This document shows positions 8,699 through 19,000 of a stretch of 64,000 nucleotides of DNA, in pieces (within the stretch, counting starts at the first letter, position 1; every line of letters begins with the position of its first letter). The notes beneath the pieces were generated by a model that had not been told where the DNA came from, ran no database searches, and saw only the letters and a list, made by a program, of their open reading frames with translations. Made by a program: the position numbers and the translations under genes. Origin of the DNA: Phycisphaerales bacterium (GTDB lineage: Bacteria > Planctomycetota > Phycisphaerae > Phycisphaerales > UBA1924). The DNA is taken from positions 1-64,000 of the forward strand of contig JALHOJ010000007.1 of NCBI GenBank assembly GCA_022843045.1, written 5' to 3'.

Positions 8699-8776
8699 GA
8701 AGAGACGCAGAGACAAAGAGCCGGAGAGACGAAGTGAAGGCGCAGCACTTCGTCTCTCCGTCTCTCCGTCTCTTCC
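8699..8776. repeat. Palindromic GAGAGACGAAGTG element
   Basis: Imperfect inverted repeat: the left arm contains GAAGAGACG and GAGAGACGAAGTG, the right arm CACTTCGTCTCTC and GTCTCTTC. It lies between two convergent genes just after a terminator. CACTTCGTCTC-type sequence recurs at 17441, 24558 and 53786. Confidence 0.8.
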
Positions 8777-8780
8777 TTCT

Positions 8781-9761
8781 CTACCTCGGCACCCCCACCA
8801 AAAAGCTCCCCTGCGTCACCATTTCCTCGCTGCCCTTACGCCGCGTCTGGAGTGTCGCGCCGTTCACGAGGTTGTGCGGGTATTTGGCCCGCAGCGCGGC
8901 GAGCGTCGCCGACTCGTAGGGCTTGGGCAGGTTCGTGATCGTGCCGTTTGCGTCGCGAACCTGCGTGACGTAATCGGCTTCGCTGAACAGGCCGATGGTC
9001 ACGGTGCTGCCGAACGGACCGTGATAGAAGAACGCCTCGTCGCCTGCCTGTCGCAGTTCGAGCACGGCCTTCTCCGCCGCCTCGCGGAAGCCGGCAAGTT
9101 CTTCGGGCGTGGGCTGGGCCCGATCGGTGTGCCCGTAGCGAGCGACCTGGAGCGTGTACTTGATGTCGTCGCTCACGCGATCACGCACGGTCGAAAGGTC
9201 AAACTGCATGAGCGTTGCCGCCGTCGCGCCGTCAAAAGTCGCGCCCACCACCGCGCGATCGCCGCTTAGGACATTCGCGCCGCTCAGCCGGGACTTTGCG
9301 CTTGCATCGCCCTCGCCCGTGCGAGTTGCGCCCGAAAGATCAAACAACGCGGCGATCTCGGGCGACATCTTCCCGTCACCACCCCCCGAACCCGCCCCAG
9401 TTTTGGCCCCCGCCCCGCCCGCTTGAGCATCCAAGCCCGTGCCCATCCGTCCCGCCAACTCCTGCTGCTCGCGCAGGCGTTCGCGATCGCGCCGGTACAA
9501 GAACTGCACGGGCGGCGCGGCCGCGCGCTCCTTTCCTTCTGCGGGTGCTTGAGTCTTGTCCCCCTCGTTGCCGTCCTGGGTACCCGCGCACGCGCCCAAA
9601 CCCATCGCGCAGCACACCAGCATCGCCCCGAACATGAAAATTCGCGTCGTCGTTCGCGGGCAGCAAGCCCCGACTTCGCGCTGTGCGCAACCACCGCCGC
9701 GCAGCACCTGCCCGCGCGTGCTTGCCGCCAAAAGTCGCGAAATATTTCCTTGCACGCTCAC
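8781..9761 (-). CDS. Putative lipoprotein of unknown function
   Basis: 326 residues from a GTG start in the track. A lipobox is visible (CCAMGLGACAG), preceded by a short hydrophobic stretch and the positively charged RTTTR, so the real start is probably between 9761 and the ATG at 9635. The mature part has a low-complexity Gly/Ala linker (GGAGAKTGAGSGGGDG), then a folded domain with TLMQFDLSTVRDRVSDDIKY, EELAGFREAAEKAVLELRQ and a C-terminal YVTQVRDANGTITNLPKPY. I do not recognise a family. It is likely anchored to a membrane and exported. Confidence 0.65.
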   Translation of the reverse strand: MSVQGNISRLLAASTRGQVLRGGGCAQREVGACCPRTTTRIFMFGAMLVCCAMGLGACAGTQDGNEGDKTQAPAEGKERAAAPPVQFLYRRDRERLREQQELAGRMGTGLDAQAGGAGAKTGAGSGGGDGKMSPEIAALFDLSGATRTGEGDASAKSRLSGANVLSGDRAVVGATFDGATAATLMQFDLSTVRDRVSDDIKYTLQVARYGHTDRAQPTPEELAGFREAAEKAVLELRQAGDEAFFYHGPFGSTVTIGLFSEADYVTQVRDANGTITNLPKPYESATLAALRAKYPHNLVNGATLQTRRKGSEEMVTQGSFLVGVPR

Positions 9762-10029
9762 GCCTATAACTCAAACTAAGTCGTTTTCACTCAATATCTT
9801 GCGTCAAGTCTATACCCTAACGGCTTTTTTGTCCCTTGGCCCAACCCCACACCGATACCACCTCGCCACGTGGACGGTTCCACGCTGGTTCGCGAAGTTG
9901 GACGCCTGGATGCGTCCGTTCGCGAGTGTGTCTGGGGCCTTGGGGCCCAACGCCGGATGCGACGCCCAGCGGAGACGGGCGACCGCATCCAACTCGTTGC
10001 GATTGCCCGCCCGCCGGCGCTCGCGACCG

Positions 10030-10374
10030 ATGGACATTGATCACCACATGACCGACTTCGCTCCCATCCCGTCGTCCTTGAACGCTTCCCTCGGCGCCAG
10101 CACGGCTTCGCATGCCGCGATGCAGGCGAGCTCGGTCGCCAACGCGAACGCGGCCCGCAAATACGCCAAGGCGAGCGAGCCTTCCCGCACAGAGGACGAG
10201 GTGGACGTCTCCGACGAAGCCGCGGAGATCGCGTTCTACATGGGCAAGCTCCGCAACCTGCCGATCCGCCAGGAACTGGTCGATCGCGTCAAGGCGGAGA
10301 TCGCCAAGGGCAACTACGACACGCCCGAGAAGCTCAGCGCGGCGATCGATGAGATGCTCGCCGATGCGAACTGA
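10030..10374 (+). CDS. flgM: FlgM-like anti-sigma-28 factor
   Basis: 114 residues from ATG 10030; the longer track ORF is Arg/Pro-rich frame noise. The C-terminal half carries the FlgM pattern: EIAFYMGKLRNLPIRQELVD, then RVKAEIAKGNYDTPEKLSAA and IDEML. FlgM binds and holds the flagellar sigma factor FliA until the hook is finished. The N-terminal half is polar and probably unstructured, as is normal. No flagellar gene is nearby in the window. A strong terminator follows. Confidence 0.8.
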   Translation: MDIDHHMTDFAPIPSSLNASLGASTASHAAMQASSVANANAARKYAKASEPSRTEDEVDVSDEAAEIAFYMGKLRNLPIRQELVDRVKAEIAKGNYDTPEKLSAAIDEMLADAN

Positions 10375-10408
10375 ATCGACTTGAACTGATCCGTCAGCAC
10401 TCCAAAGT

Positions 10409-10447
10409 AAAGGCCGGACGCGCCACGGTGGGCGTCCGGCCTTTCTT
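10409..10447 (+). terminator. Rho-independent terminator after flgM
   Basis: Stem AAAGGCCGGACGC / GCGTCCGGCCTTT followed by CTTGTTT. It can also serve the convergent minus-strand gene, since the other strand shows an A/T-flanked stem too. Confidence 0.9.
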
Positions 10448-10509
10448 GTTTCGTGATTCCTCTCCGCGAGTCGCCGCGAAGCGGCCACCCGTGGCGAACG
10501 TGCCCTGCG

Positions 10510-13500
10510 TCACACCCCGCACAGCGTGCAAGGCCCTTCGCTGAACACAATCAGAAAGCTGTCAATGTCGCACGGATCAAACAGCGCCGCGTCGTTGTTG
10601 AAGTCGATGTCGTTGCAGGTGGCCGTCCCGGGCACGCACGGCCCCTCGCTGAACACGCTGAGGAACGCGTCGATGTCCTGAGGATCAAAGAACGACCCAT
10701 CGTTGTTGAAGTCAATCGAGCCGCACTCGGTGCCCGTGATCGTGAGCAGCACGGTGGTGGGGGTGTAGCTGACGCTGACCGTCACCGCGCTGGGGCCGAT
10801 CACCTGCACGCTGCTGAACACGCCCGTGCGTGTGTTATTGGTGCGGGCGATTTCATAGACGTCGCCGATCTTGGGCAGGAAGGGCGGCGTGATCACCACA
10901 CGGAGGGCCCCGGCAAGGCTCATGTTGCCGTTCGACAGAATCCGATCGCTGGGCAGGTTCGGACGGCCAAAGAGCGAGACTTCATACGTGCCGCTGGCGT
11001 TCTGCGTGTATGTGCCGCCGATGGTGAGCGTGCCGCTGTTGGATGGGGAGTCGCCCGGAGCCACGGTTGCGCCGGAGTTGGTCACCGCCTGGCCGAGCGT
11101 GCCGCGGCCTTCGAGGCGACCGCCAGCGAAAGCAAGAGGGCTGCCGGTGATCGACGCTCCGCTGCGGACCAGCGTGCGTGCTGCGGGTGCGGATTGCGTG
11201 AAGGTGCCGGAGATGGAGGCGGTGCCTTCAACCACATCGATGAGGCCCGAGTTGGTGAGCGGCAGGTTGGTGGTGAAGGTAGCGGCAGCGGTCTTGAGCA
11301 GCGTGCCGCTGTTGATGAGGGCATTTGTGCCACCGTTCGCAGCGAAGTTGATCGATCGAACATCGAGCGTGCCTTGGTTGGTGAAGATCATGCCAGTGAA
11401 GAAGCGGTTGTTGGAGTTTTCAACCCATGTGCCAGTGTTCGTAACTGCACCGACGTAGGTAAGGTTGCCCGCACCCGACGTGGAGAGGCTACCCGCGTTG
11501 GTGAGCGAGTTACCTACGCCACCGGCGGCGATGTTGCCCAACATGGCGAAGGGCTGGGCGGTGTTGATGATGGCGTTGCCGCTGGCGGTGATTGTTCCGC
11601 CGCTGCCGATGGCACCGGTGCCGGTTGCACGAAGCGTGCCAGCGATGATCATGTTGTTCAAGTGGACGGTTCCTGGAGCGGAGATATTGAAGGCCGCAGC
11701 ACCGTTGCCTGTGTACCTCGTGCTGTTGAAGTTCACAGTGCCGTCAAGCACATTAAACGCAGCGTTGTTGGTGAAGGGGATGTCGGTGGTCGCAACGACC
11801 GCGGCGGTCTTTCGGACGGTTGCGTTGTTCGTGAGGGTGTTGGTGCCTCCGTTGGCTGCGAGGTTGATGGATTGCAGCTCCCAAATGCCGTTGTTCACAA
11901 ACGATGCGCCGGTGTAGAAGCGGTTGTTGCTGTTCTCGATCCAGGTGCCGTTGTTGCCATTGACGATGGGGCCGACGTAGCTGAGGTTGCCTGCACCGCT
12001 GGTGCTGACGAGGCCCTGGTTCGTGAGGCTGTTGCCAGCATTGACGGTGACGTTGCTCAAGACTTGCAAAGGCGATGTGGTCGTCGTCGTGACGTTGCCG
12101 GACACGGTGAGGGTGCCTGTGCTGGCGAAGCTGCCCGCACCCGTGCAGTTGACGGTACCGGCGAGCGTCATGGTGTTGAGGTTGAGCGTGGCGCCGCTGG
12201 AAACGTTGATGTTTGCTGCGGGCACGGCGGTGTAGGTGGTGGAGTTGAAGTTCAGCGTGCCGCCTTGCACGTTGATGGTGGCGTTGTTGGTGATGGGGAT
12301 GTCGGTCGTTGCCGTGACAGCACCGACTTTGCGCATCGTGGCGTTGTTGATGAGCGAGTTGGTGCCGCCATTGGCAGCGAGGTTGATGGACTGCAGCTCC
12401 CAGATGCCGTTGTTCACGAACGACGCGCCGGTGTAGAAGCGGTTGCTGCTGTTCTCGATCCACGTCCCCGTCGCAGCATTGGTGAGCGTGCCCTGATAGG
12501 TCAGGTTGCTTGCGCCGCTGGTGCTGAGCAGGCCAGTATTCGTCAGGCTGTTGCCAGCGCCAACGGTGACGTTGCTGAAGAGGCGGAACGCGCTGGTGGT
12601 GTTGAGCGAAGCGGCGCCAACTACACCCAGCGAGCCAGCGCTTGTCAGCGTGCCCGCACCGGTAAAGTTGATGGTGCCGCCGATGGTCAAGTTGTTGAAA
12701 TTGCAGGCTGCGCCAGATGCGACCGAGACGCTGCCCGATCCGACGCCCGTGTACGCCAAGTTGTTGAGGTCAAGCGTGCCTGCTTGCACGTCGATGAGCC
12801 CGCTGTTGCTTATCGCGATGTTGCACGTTGACGTACCGCCAGTGGTCTTGCGAATCGTCCCGCTGTTGGCAATGCTGTTGGTGCCACCATTTGACACGAG
12901 ACCGATCGTTTGCAACTCAAGCACGCCCGCGTTGGTGAACGCGCAGCCCGTATAGAAGCGGTTGTTGGAGTTCTCAACCCACAGGCCTGACGCGGCGTTG
13001 GTGATAGGGCCGCTGTAGCTGATGTTCCCTGCACCGCCCGTGTTGACGCGGTTGTTATTGGTAAAGGATGAGCCGGGAATCGCGTTGGCGTTGAGGTCGC
13101 CGCTCAGGCGCAGGTTGCTGGCGACGTTGAAGATCGTTGCGCCGGAGGCGACAACGGTTCCGCTGCTGTTGATTTCGCCCACGCCTGTGGCGTTGATGCG
13201 GCCCACGAGGGTGTAATTGCTGAGATTGAGCGCTGCGCCGCCGCCTGCGACGGCGATGGTTGAGGTGGGTGAGCCCGTGAACGTGGTACTGAAGATGGTC
13301 AGGACGCCACCTGCTTGCACATCGATGCTGCCGTTGTTGGTGACGGGGACGTTGATGCTGGCGGTGCTGCCGCCGGACTTACGAAGGGTGCCCGTGTTGG
13401 TGTAACTGTTGGAGCCGCCGTTGGTGATAAGGTCGATGGATTGCAACTCAAGCGTACCGGCGTTAGAAAAAGACACACCCGCCAAGAAACGAGTGTTGCT

Positions 13501-13980
13501 GTTCTCGACCCAGGTTGCGCCGCCGCTGTTGGTGAAGGGGCCAACATACGAAGTATTGCCGCTGCCGCTGGTGTTGACCGAGCCGTTGTTGGTGAACCCG
13601 TTGCTCGTGGTCATGTTGTTCTGAAGCGCGAAGCTCACACCCGCGTTGATCGTGACCGAGCGCACGTTTGGAACGAAGTTGTTGAGCACGCCGTTCACGC
13701 CGAAGACCACGTCGTCGGCAGCGCCTGGGAAGAGCGGCGTGGCGTTGCAGGCGGTTTGTGCCCAGTTGTTGCGAGAGAGGACGCCGCCGACGCCGCAACT
13801 GCCGGGGGCGAGGTTGCAGATGGTGCCCCATGTATTGTCGCAAAGCGGGGTGAAGGTGAAAATCGCCGCCTGACTGCTCGCGGCACCCGCGAGGAGTGCC
13901 AGCAACCCGGCGGACCTGATCGTGCGGGAGGTGGAAACGGGGAAGGAACGATTGGAGGAACGAACGCGCGTGGTCTTCAT
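10510..13980 (-). CDS. Large secreted repeat protein with tandem dockerin-like tail
   Basis: 1156 residues. The N-terminal signal peptide is long and twin-Arg-free (TIRSAGLLALLAGAASSQAA). The body has at least five copies of a roughly 165-200-residue beta-rich unit, each with a block like TWxENSNNRFYTGASFVNNG followed by ELQSINLAANGGTN; repeats 3 and 4 are nearly identical. A region near residue 960 (GTLTIGGTYTQNASGTYEV) resembles autotransporter-associated beta-strand repeats. The tail holds two Asp-rich loops (DFNNDGSFFDPQDIDAFL and DFNNDAALFDPCDIDSFL), each followed by FSEGPC, ending TLCGV. These look like calcium-binding dockerin-type EF loops of the type NCBI calls GC-type dockerin. Probably a surface protein. 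Confidence 0.85.
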   Translation of the reverse strand: MKTTRVRSSNRSFPVSTSRTIRSAGLLALLAGAASSQAAIFTFTPLCDNTWGTICNLAPGSCGVGGVLSRNNWAQTACNATPLFPGAADDVVFGVNGVLNNFVPNVRSVTINAGVSFALQNNMTTSNGFTNNGSVNTSGSGNTSYVGPFTNSGGATWVENSNTRFLAGVSFSNAGTLELQSIDLITNGGSNSYTNTGTLRKSGGSTASINVPVTNNGSIDVQAGGVLTIFSTTFTGSPTSTIAVAGGGAALNLSNYTLVGRINATGVGEINSSGTVVASGATIFNVASNLRLSGDLNANAIPGSSFTNNNRVNTGGAGNISYSGPITNAASGLWVENSNNRFYTGCAFTNAGVLELQTIGLVSNGGTNSIANSGTIRKTTGGTSTCNIAISNSGLIDVQAGTLDLNNLAYTGVGSGSVSVASGAACNFNNLTIGGTINFTGAGTLTSAGSLGVVGAASLNTTSAFRLFSNVTVGAGNSLTNTGLLSTSGASNLTYQGTLTNAATGTWIENSSNRFYTGASFVNNGIWELQSINLAANGGTNSLINNATMRKVGAVTATTDIPITNNATINVQGGTLNFNSTTYTAVPAANINVSSGATLNLNTMTLAGTVNCTGAGSFASTGTLTVSGNVTTTTTSPLQVLSNVTVNAGNSLTNQGLVSTSGAGNLSYVGPIVNGNNGTWIENSNNRFYTGASFVNNGIWELQSINLAANGGTNTLTNNATVRKTAAVVATTDIPFTNNAAFNVLDGTVNFNSTRYTGNGAAAFNISAPGTVHLNNMIIAGTLRATGTGAIGSGGTITASGNAIINTAQPFAMLGNIAAGGVGNSLTNAGSLSTSGAGNLTYVGAVTNTGTWVENSNNRFFTGMIFTNQGTLDVRSINFAANGGTNALINSGTLLKTAAATFTTNLPLTNSGLIDVVEGTASISGTFTQSAPAARTLVRSGASITGSPLAFAGGRLEGRGTLGQAVTNSGATVAPGDSPSNSGTLTIGGTYTQNASGTYEVSLFGRPNLPSDRILSNGNMSLAGALRVVITPPFLPKIGDVYEIARTNNTRTGVFSSVQVIGPSAVTVSVSYTPTTVLLTITGTECGSIDFNNDGSFFDPQDIDAFLSVFSEGPCVPGTATCNDIDFNNDAALFDPCDIDSFLIVFSEGPCTLCGV

Positions 13981-14089
13981 GGGTGTGCTCCCGAGGGGTT
14001 GCTGGAACGGACTCAGCAGGACCTAGGGAGCACGCACCAGTCGCCTGACAAGAAGCGGTGCGAAAAGCAGCGAACGCAATCGAATGCAG

Positions 14090-14581
14090 TTATCGAACCT
14101 CGCTGAACAGCCAGATGGTCCAAATCACGACGGCCCCGACGCTCGCCGCGAGGCACAGGTTGCGAACGAGCGTCTGGCGGGGCGTGGTATTGAACCACCG
14201 GCGGCCCTTCGCGCGAGTCAGCCGCCACCCAGTCCACGCCAACGCGGAGCACACCGCGAGCGGCGCAAGCAGATACATCGTCCACTGCTCAATGTCGCGC
14301 CCGCGTGCCAGATCCTCGAACATGTTCGGGAAGACATGATCCCCCGCGACGATCAGCACGATGGCGATCGCCGCAAGCCCGCCCCCGCCCACAATCCACA
14401 CCGGAATGATCGTCGTCAGCCACGACTTTGTCACCGGTCTCTGGAGCGTGACGTGCAGCATCAGTTGCTGACGACACTCCGGACACGCCTCGCTCGCCAA
14501 CCCCCGCAGGTTGTACCCGCACGCTGGGCAAGACACATCGCGCTCCGCGAGATATGCCTTGAGCAGTTCCGGGTTGCTCAT
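14090..14581 (-). CDS. Zinc-ribbon membrane protein
   Basis: 163 residues, unknown function. The N-terminus has a zinc ribbon (CPACGYNLRGL, then CPECRQQL) followed by three membrane segments (IIPVWIVGGGGLAAIAIVLI, YLLAPLAVCSALAWTGW and LAASVGAVVIWTIWLF). The same plan, a short treble-clef ribbon followed by membrane helices, appears at 20048 and 50267 in this window, so it is a paralogous or convergent family in this genome. Nearest neighbour upstream is nrdR, read in the same direction. Confidence 0.75.
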   Translation of the reverse strand: MSNPELLKAYLAERDVSCPACGYNLRGLASEACPECRQQLMLHVTLQRPVTKSWLTTIIPVWIVGGGGLAAIAIVLIVAGDHVFPNMFEDLARGRDIEQWTMYLLAPLAVCSALAWTGWRLTRAKGRRWFNTTPRQTLVRNLCLAASVGAVVIWTIWLFSEVR

Positions 14582-14642
14582 GGACTCCTCCGTGCCGCCC
14601 AGCCCCGTTCACCCCGCCGAGCCCCCGCCTTCAACATCTCAG

Positions 14643-14666
14643 CGAATCCCCAATCCCCAATTCCTC
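14643..14666. repeat. Short CGAATCC-type tandem repeat before nrdR stop
   Basis: CGAATCC CCAATCC CCAATTCC followed by TCTCGCCT. The same pattern, four CGAATSC units followed by TCTCGCCT, occurs inside carB at 17961. It abuts the nrdR stop codon at 14671. Confidence 0.6.
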
Positions 14667-14670
14667 TCGC

Positions 14671-15162
14671 CTACGAAAACAGCCGCTGCTGATCCTTCAC
14701 GTCCCGAACTTTCCCGTCGAGCAGTTCGAGCTGCTTCTTGAGTTCGTCCACGCTCTTGAACTTGTAGTACTCGCTCGCAAACCGGATCCACGCGACCTCG
14801 TCGATGTCGCGCAGCCGCCCCATCAGCTTCTCGCCGATCACCTGGCTCTCCACCTCGCGGTCAAACTGCTTGTGCAATTCTTCCTCGATCTCGTCCGCGA
14901 CCTTCTGCTTGATGTCCTCGGGGATCTTCCGCTTGCCGCACGCAGAGGAGACGCCCCGGATGATGTTCTCGCGATCAAACGGCACGCGCCGCCCATCGCG
15001 CTTGATGACCATCAGCTTGGCCGTCGCCTCGACGCGTTCGTAGGTGGTGAAGCGTTTGCCGCACCCCAGGCACTCGCGCCGCCGGCGCGTGACCTTCCCC
15101 GCATCGCTGCTGCGCGAGTCGATGACCTTGTCGTTGTCGGTGTTGCAGTACGGGCAAAGCAC
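14671..15162 (-). CDS. nrdR: Transcriptional repressor NrdR
   Basis: NrdR represses ribonucleotide reductase genes in response to dATP/ATP. The zinc ribbon CPYCNTDNDKVIDSR and CLGCGKRFTTYER is followed by the ATP-cone (LMVIKRDGRRVPFDRENI) and a C-terminal helical part with DIDEVAWIRFASEYYKF. The start is a GTG at 15162, giving MLCPYC, the family start; the track's longer N-terminus comes from the upstream repeat element. The length of 163 residues is normal. No ribonucleotide reductase gene is in the window. Confidence 0.95.
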   Translation of the reverse strand: MLCPYCNTDNDKVIDSRSSDAGKVTRRRRECLGCGKRFTTYERVEATAKLMVIKRDGRRVPFDRENIIRGVSSACGKRKIPEDIKQKVADEIEEELHKQFDREVESQVIGEKLMGRLRDIDEVAWIRFASEYYKFKSVDELKKQLELLDGKVRDVKDQQRLFS

Positions 15163-15187
15163 GGGCCAAGCGTACGGAGCCTTGCGG

Positions 15188-15236
15188 TGGCCCGGGCGCC
15201 CCGCCCGTGAGTCCGATGGGCTTCCAGTCCATCGAA
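15188..15236. repeat. Twin-hairpin CCCGCCCGTGAGTC element upstream of nrdR
   Basis: Two adjacent hairpins: CCCGGGCGCCCCGCCCGTGA, then CGATGGGCTTCCAGTCCATCG. The same plan occurs at 61531 downstream of pdxA (ACGGGCGTCCCGCCCGTGAG, then GGGCCGGGCCTTCTAGGCCCG). Here it lies 26 bases upstream of the nrdR GTG start, within the leader. Confidence 0.75.
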
Positions 15237-15248
15237 TCATCCAGTGCT

Positions 15249-15923
15249 TCACATGAGCATCGCAAAACCATCGCGAGCCATCATGCCAAGCCCGATCCCC
15301 ACCCCCGCCGCCAGCACAATCATCCCCAGACACCCGCTGCGTCGCTTCCCGCCCTCAATCGTCGCGTCTATCGCGTCGATGGTCTGCTTGGCCTCCGCAA
15401 GCCCCACGCCCGTCCGCTCGCGCAGCACCTTGATCGCCTCGATCTTCTTGCCTTGCCGCAGTAGCCCCATGATGTCGTCAGTGGGGAAGTCCTTGCCGTC
15501 GATCTGTCGCACGACGGTGTGCGTCACAGTCACATTGGATCGCTTCCCGTCCTCATCGCCCTCGGCCTGCGCCCGAAGCGCATCGATCATGCCCCGAAGC
15601 TCGATGGGCACCTCGCTCATGCTCGAGAAGATCTTCTTCTCACCGTTGATGTTGATCTCGATGCGCTCGCTGCGGATCGGGCGATTGGCTGGACCCGCCG
15701 GCATGCCTCCCAAGGGCTCCGACGCGAGATCGATCAGCCCATCGTCGCCACCGCCGCTGGCCGCGCCAGCCGGAGGTCTGTCCGCCTCCGCCTTCTCAAA
15801 CCGCACGCTCTTCACCGTGCTCGGATCAATCCCCCGCGCCCGCAACTCGGCCTCGAGCCGCTCGCGCTGCGCCCTGGGAAGTTCGTCCCACCGCCCACCG
15901 GATGCCGCGTTCCCCTGTTCCAT
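15249..15923 (-). CDS. Protein with L7/L12 C-terminal-like domain and C-terminal membrane anchor
   Basis: 224 residues. The N-terminal part is charged ([20 protein letters not shown]) and the centre contains [20 protein letters not shown]. Residues about 160-195 ([20 protein letters not shown], then AKQTIDAI) match the C-terminal domain of ribosomal protein L7/L12, and a Gly-rich membrane segment ([18 protein letters not shown]) ends the protein. L7/L12-type domains outside the ribosome are found in small membrane proteins of unknown function. It is encoded upstream of nrdR on the same strand, with the repeat element between. Confidence 0.65.
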   Translation of the reverse strand: MEQGNAASGGRWDELPRAQRERLEAELRARGIDPSTVKSVRFEKAEADRPPAGAASGGGDDGLIDLASEPLGGMPAGPANRPIRSERIEININGEKKIFSSMSEVPIELRGMIDALRAQAEGDEDGKRSNVTVTHTVVRQIDGKDFPTDDIMGLLRQGKKIEAIKVLRERTGVGLAEAKQTIDAIDATIEGGKRRSGCLGMIVLAAGVGIGLGMMARDGFAMLM

Positions 15924-16090
15924 GGCAAGAGGATAGGGAACTGCCCCCGAAAGCCCCTCAAGCCATGGACTTTTCGCGTTTGCCCGCTATGCTCGTCCAG
16001 TTTGCGCGCACCCGGCCGCCCAGGCGTCACCCCAACGCCCCGCCCCGCGCTCATGTTCGCTTCTCGCTTTCCCGCTTTTCGCTTTTCCCC

Positions 16091-19000
16091 ATGCCCAAAC
16101 GCACCGACATCAAGACCATCCTCGTCCTGGGTTCCGGTCCCATCGTCATCGGCCAGGGCTGCGAGTTTGACTACTCGGGCACGCAGGCCTGCAAGGCCCT
16201 CAAGGCCGAGGGCTACCGCATCGTGCTGGTCAACAGCAACCCAGCGACGATCATGACCGATCCGCAGTTCAGCGATCGGACCTACATCGAGCCTATCACG
16301 CCCGAGTGCGTCCGCAAGATCATCGAGCTCGAACAGCAGCGCGGCCCGCGCATTGACGCCATCCTGCCCACCCTGGGCGGCCAGACCGCGCTCAACTGCG
16401 CCTGCGCCCTCTGGGACAACGGCACGCTGAAGGAATTCGGCATCGAGATGATCGGCGCCAACCGCGAGATCATCCATCGCGCCGAAGACCGCCAGATCTT
16501 CAAGGACATCTGCGAGAAGATCGGACTCACCCTCCCCAAAGCCAAGACCGTCAACACCCTCGCCGACGCCGAGGAGTTCCTCAAGGAAATCGGCCTCCCC
16601 GCGATCATCCGCCCCGCCTTCACGCTGGGCGGCACGGGCGGCGGCATCGCCTACAACCTCGAGGAATACCGCGACATCGTGACCCGCGGGCTCGCTGCGA
16701 GCATGATCACGCAGGTGCAGATCGACCAGTCCGTGATCGGCTGGAAGGAATTCGAGCTCGAAGTCGTCCGCGACAAGAAGGACAACTGCATCATCGTCTG
16801 CGGCATCGAGAACATCGATCCCATGGGCGTCCACACGGGTGACAGCATCACCGTCGCGCCGATTCTCACGCTCACTGACAAGGAATATCAGGCCATGCGC
16901 GACGCGGCTCTCGCGATCATGCGGGCCGTGGGCGTCGAAACAGGCGGCAGCAACGTCCAGTTCGCCGTCAACCCCAAGCCCAAGCCCCGTGCCGACGGTT
17001 CCCTGCCCTTCGAGATGGTCGTGGTCGAGATGAACCCCCGCGTCTCTCGCTCCAGCGCGCTCGCCAGCAAGGCGACGGGCTTCCCAATCGCCAAGATCGC
17101 CGCCAAACTCGCGATTGGCTACACCTTGGACGAACTCAAGAACGACATCACCGGCACCACCAGCGCGTGCTTCGAGCCCGCCATCGACTACATCGTCGTG
17201 AAGATGCCCCGCTGGACGTTTGAGAAGTTCCCCGAAGCCGACGAAACGCTCACGACCCAGATGAAGAGCGTCGGCGAAGCCATGGCCATCGGCCGTACCT
17301 TCAAGGAAGCCCTCCAGAAGGTCATCCGCTCCATGGAAGTCAAGCGTTTCGGCCTGGGGCTGGATCGCAACGACCGCTGGCTCACCGCCATGCGCGCCAT
17401 CGAGCACGACCAGTTGGTCCTAGACGTGATGGGCTCCCCCGACTCCGTCACTTCGTCACTGCGTCACTCCGTCGCTTCCCAAAGCGACACCGGCCTCCGC
17501 ACCGCCGACGGCCAGCCCATTGAGTGGCCCATTCCCCACGAAAAACTCTCGCGCAAGCTCGCCGTGCCCAGCCAGGGCCGGCTCTACTACATCCGCTACG
17601 CGATGAAGATGGGCTGGAGCATCGAGAAGATCCACGCCCTCACCAACATCGACCCCTGGTTCCTCGACCAGATCCAGCAACTCGTCGAGTTTGAAGACAC
17701 CCTCACCGACTACAAGACCCTCGCCGACGTCCCCGCCGACGTTCTCATGGAAGCCAAGCAGCTCGGCTACAGCGACGCCCAGCTTGCCAACCTCTACGAA
17801 GGCACCATCACCACCGACGCCATCCTCAAAGTCCGCGCCCACCGCAAGAGCCTGGGCATCAACCCCGTCTACAAGCTCGTCGACACCTGCGCCGCCGAGT
17901 TCGCGGCGATCACGCCATATTACTACTCGACGTACGAAACAGGTAGCCGCTCCATCGGCCCGAATGCCGAATCCCGAATCCCGAATCCCGTCTCGCCTGC
18001 TGAAGACGAAGTCCGCATCACCGACAAGAAAAAAGTTATCATCATCGGCGGTGGCCCCAACCGCATCGGCCAGGGCATCGAGTTTGACTACTGCTGCGTC
18101 CACGCCGCCTTCGCCGCCAAGGAACTGGGCTTCGAAAGCGTGATGATCAACTCCAACCCCGAGACGGTCAGCACCGACTACGACACCAGCGACCTGCTGT
18201 TCTTTGAACCGCTGACGTTGGAAGACACGCTCAACGTGATCGAACGCCTCAACGCGAAGTCCTCCGCCGTCCACGGCGTCATCGTCCAATTCGGCGGCCA
18301 GACGCCCCTCAACCTCGCACACGGCCTCCAGCAAGCCGGCGCACCCATCATCGGCACCTCCGTCGACTCCATCGACCGCGCCGAAGACCGCAAGCGCTTC
18401 GACGAGGTCCTCGACACCCTCAAGCTCCAACGCCCCGCCGCCGGCACCGCCCGAAACCTCGACGAAGCCCTCGCCGAAGCCAAGCGCATCGGCTACCCCG
18501 TGCTCATCCGCCCCAGCTACGTCCTGGGAGGCCGCGGCATGGAAATCTGCCAGGACGAAGCCGCTCTCCGCAGCTTCATCGGCACCGCCTTGAAGCAAGC
18601 CGGCGCCGACAACGCCCCCGTCCTCATCGACAAGTTCCTCGCCGGCGCAACCGAAGTCGACGTCGATGTGGTTGCTGATTACGGCACGTCTGACGAACGA
18701 CGCATTGGTGGATTCGAGGTACGCGGAGTCGCAGGGAACTCCAGCGATGTCGAAAGCGCTATCGCCCAACTAGCCGTGATTGGGGTCACGTCCGGCATTC
18801 TCTGGGGCACAACCCACCTCAATCCCAACGGTCTTCGCATGCTCGCTGAGTCTTCTGACGGGCGACTCTTCCTTGTTGATCCCGCGAAAAGAGAAGCGCC
18901 CAAAGACGTGTCAGAGTTTCGTGCCACACTCGCGAAGCAATGGCAGTCAATTCTGCCCGGCGTCTCGCCGAGCAACGAACCATCAATGACTACGGCTGCC

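Noticed and set aside
10453-12831. 792-residue plus-strand ORF
   Set aside because: Antisense shadow of the large repeat protein; it has no start signal and only mirrors its repeats.
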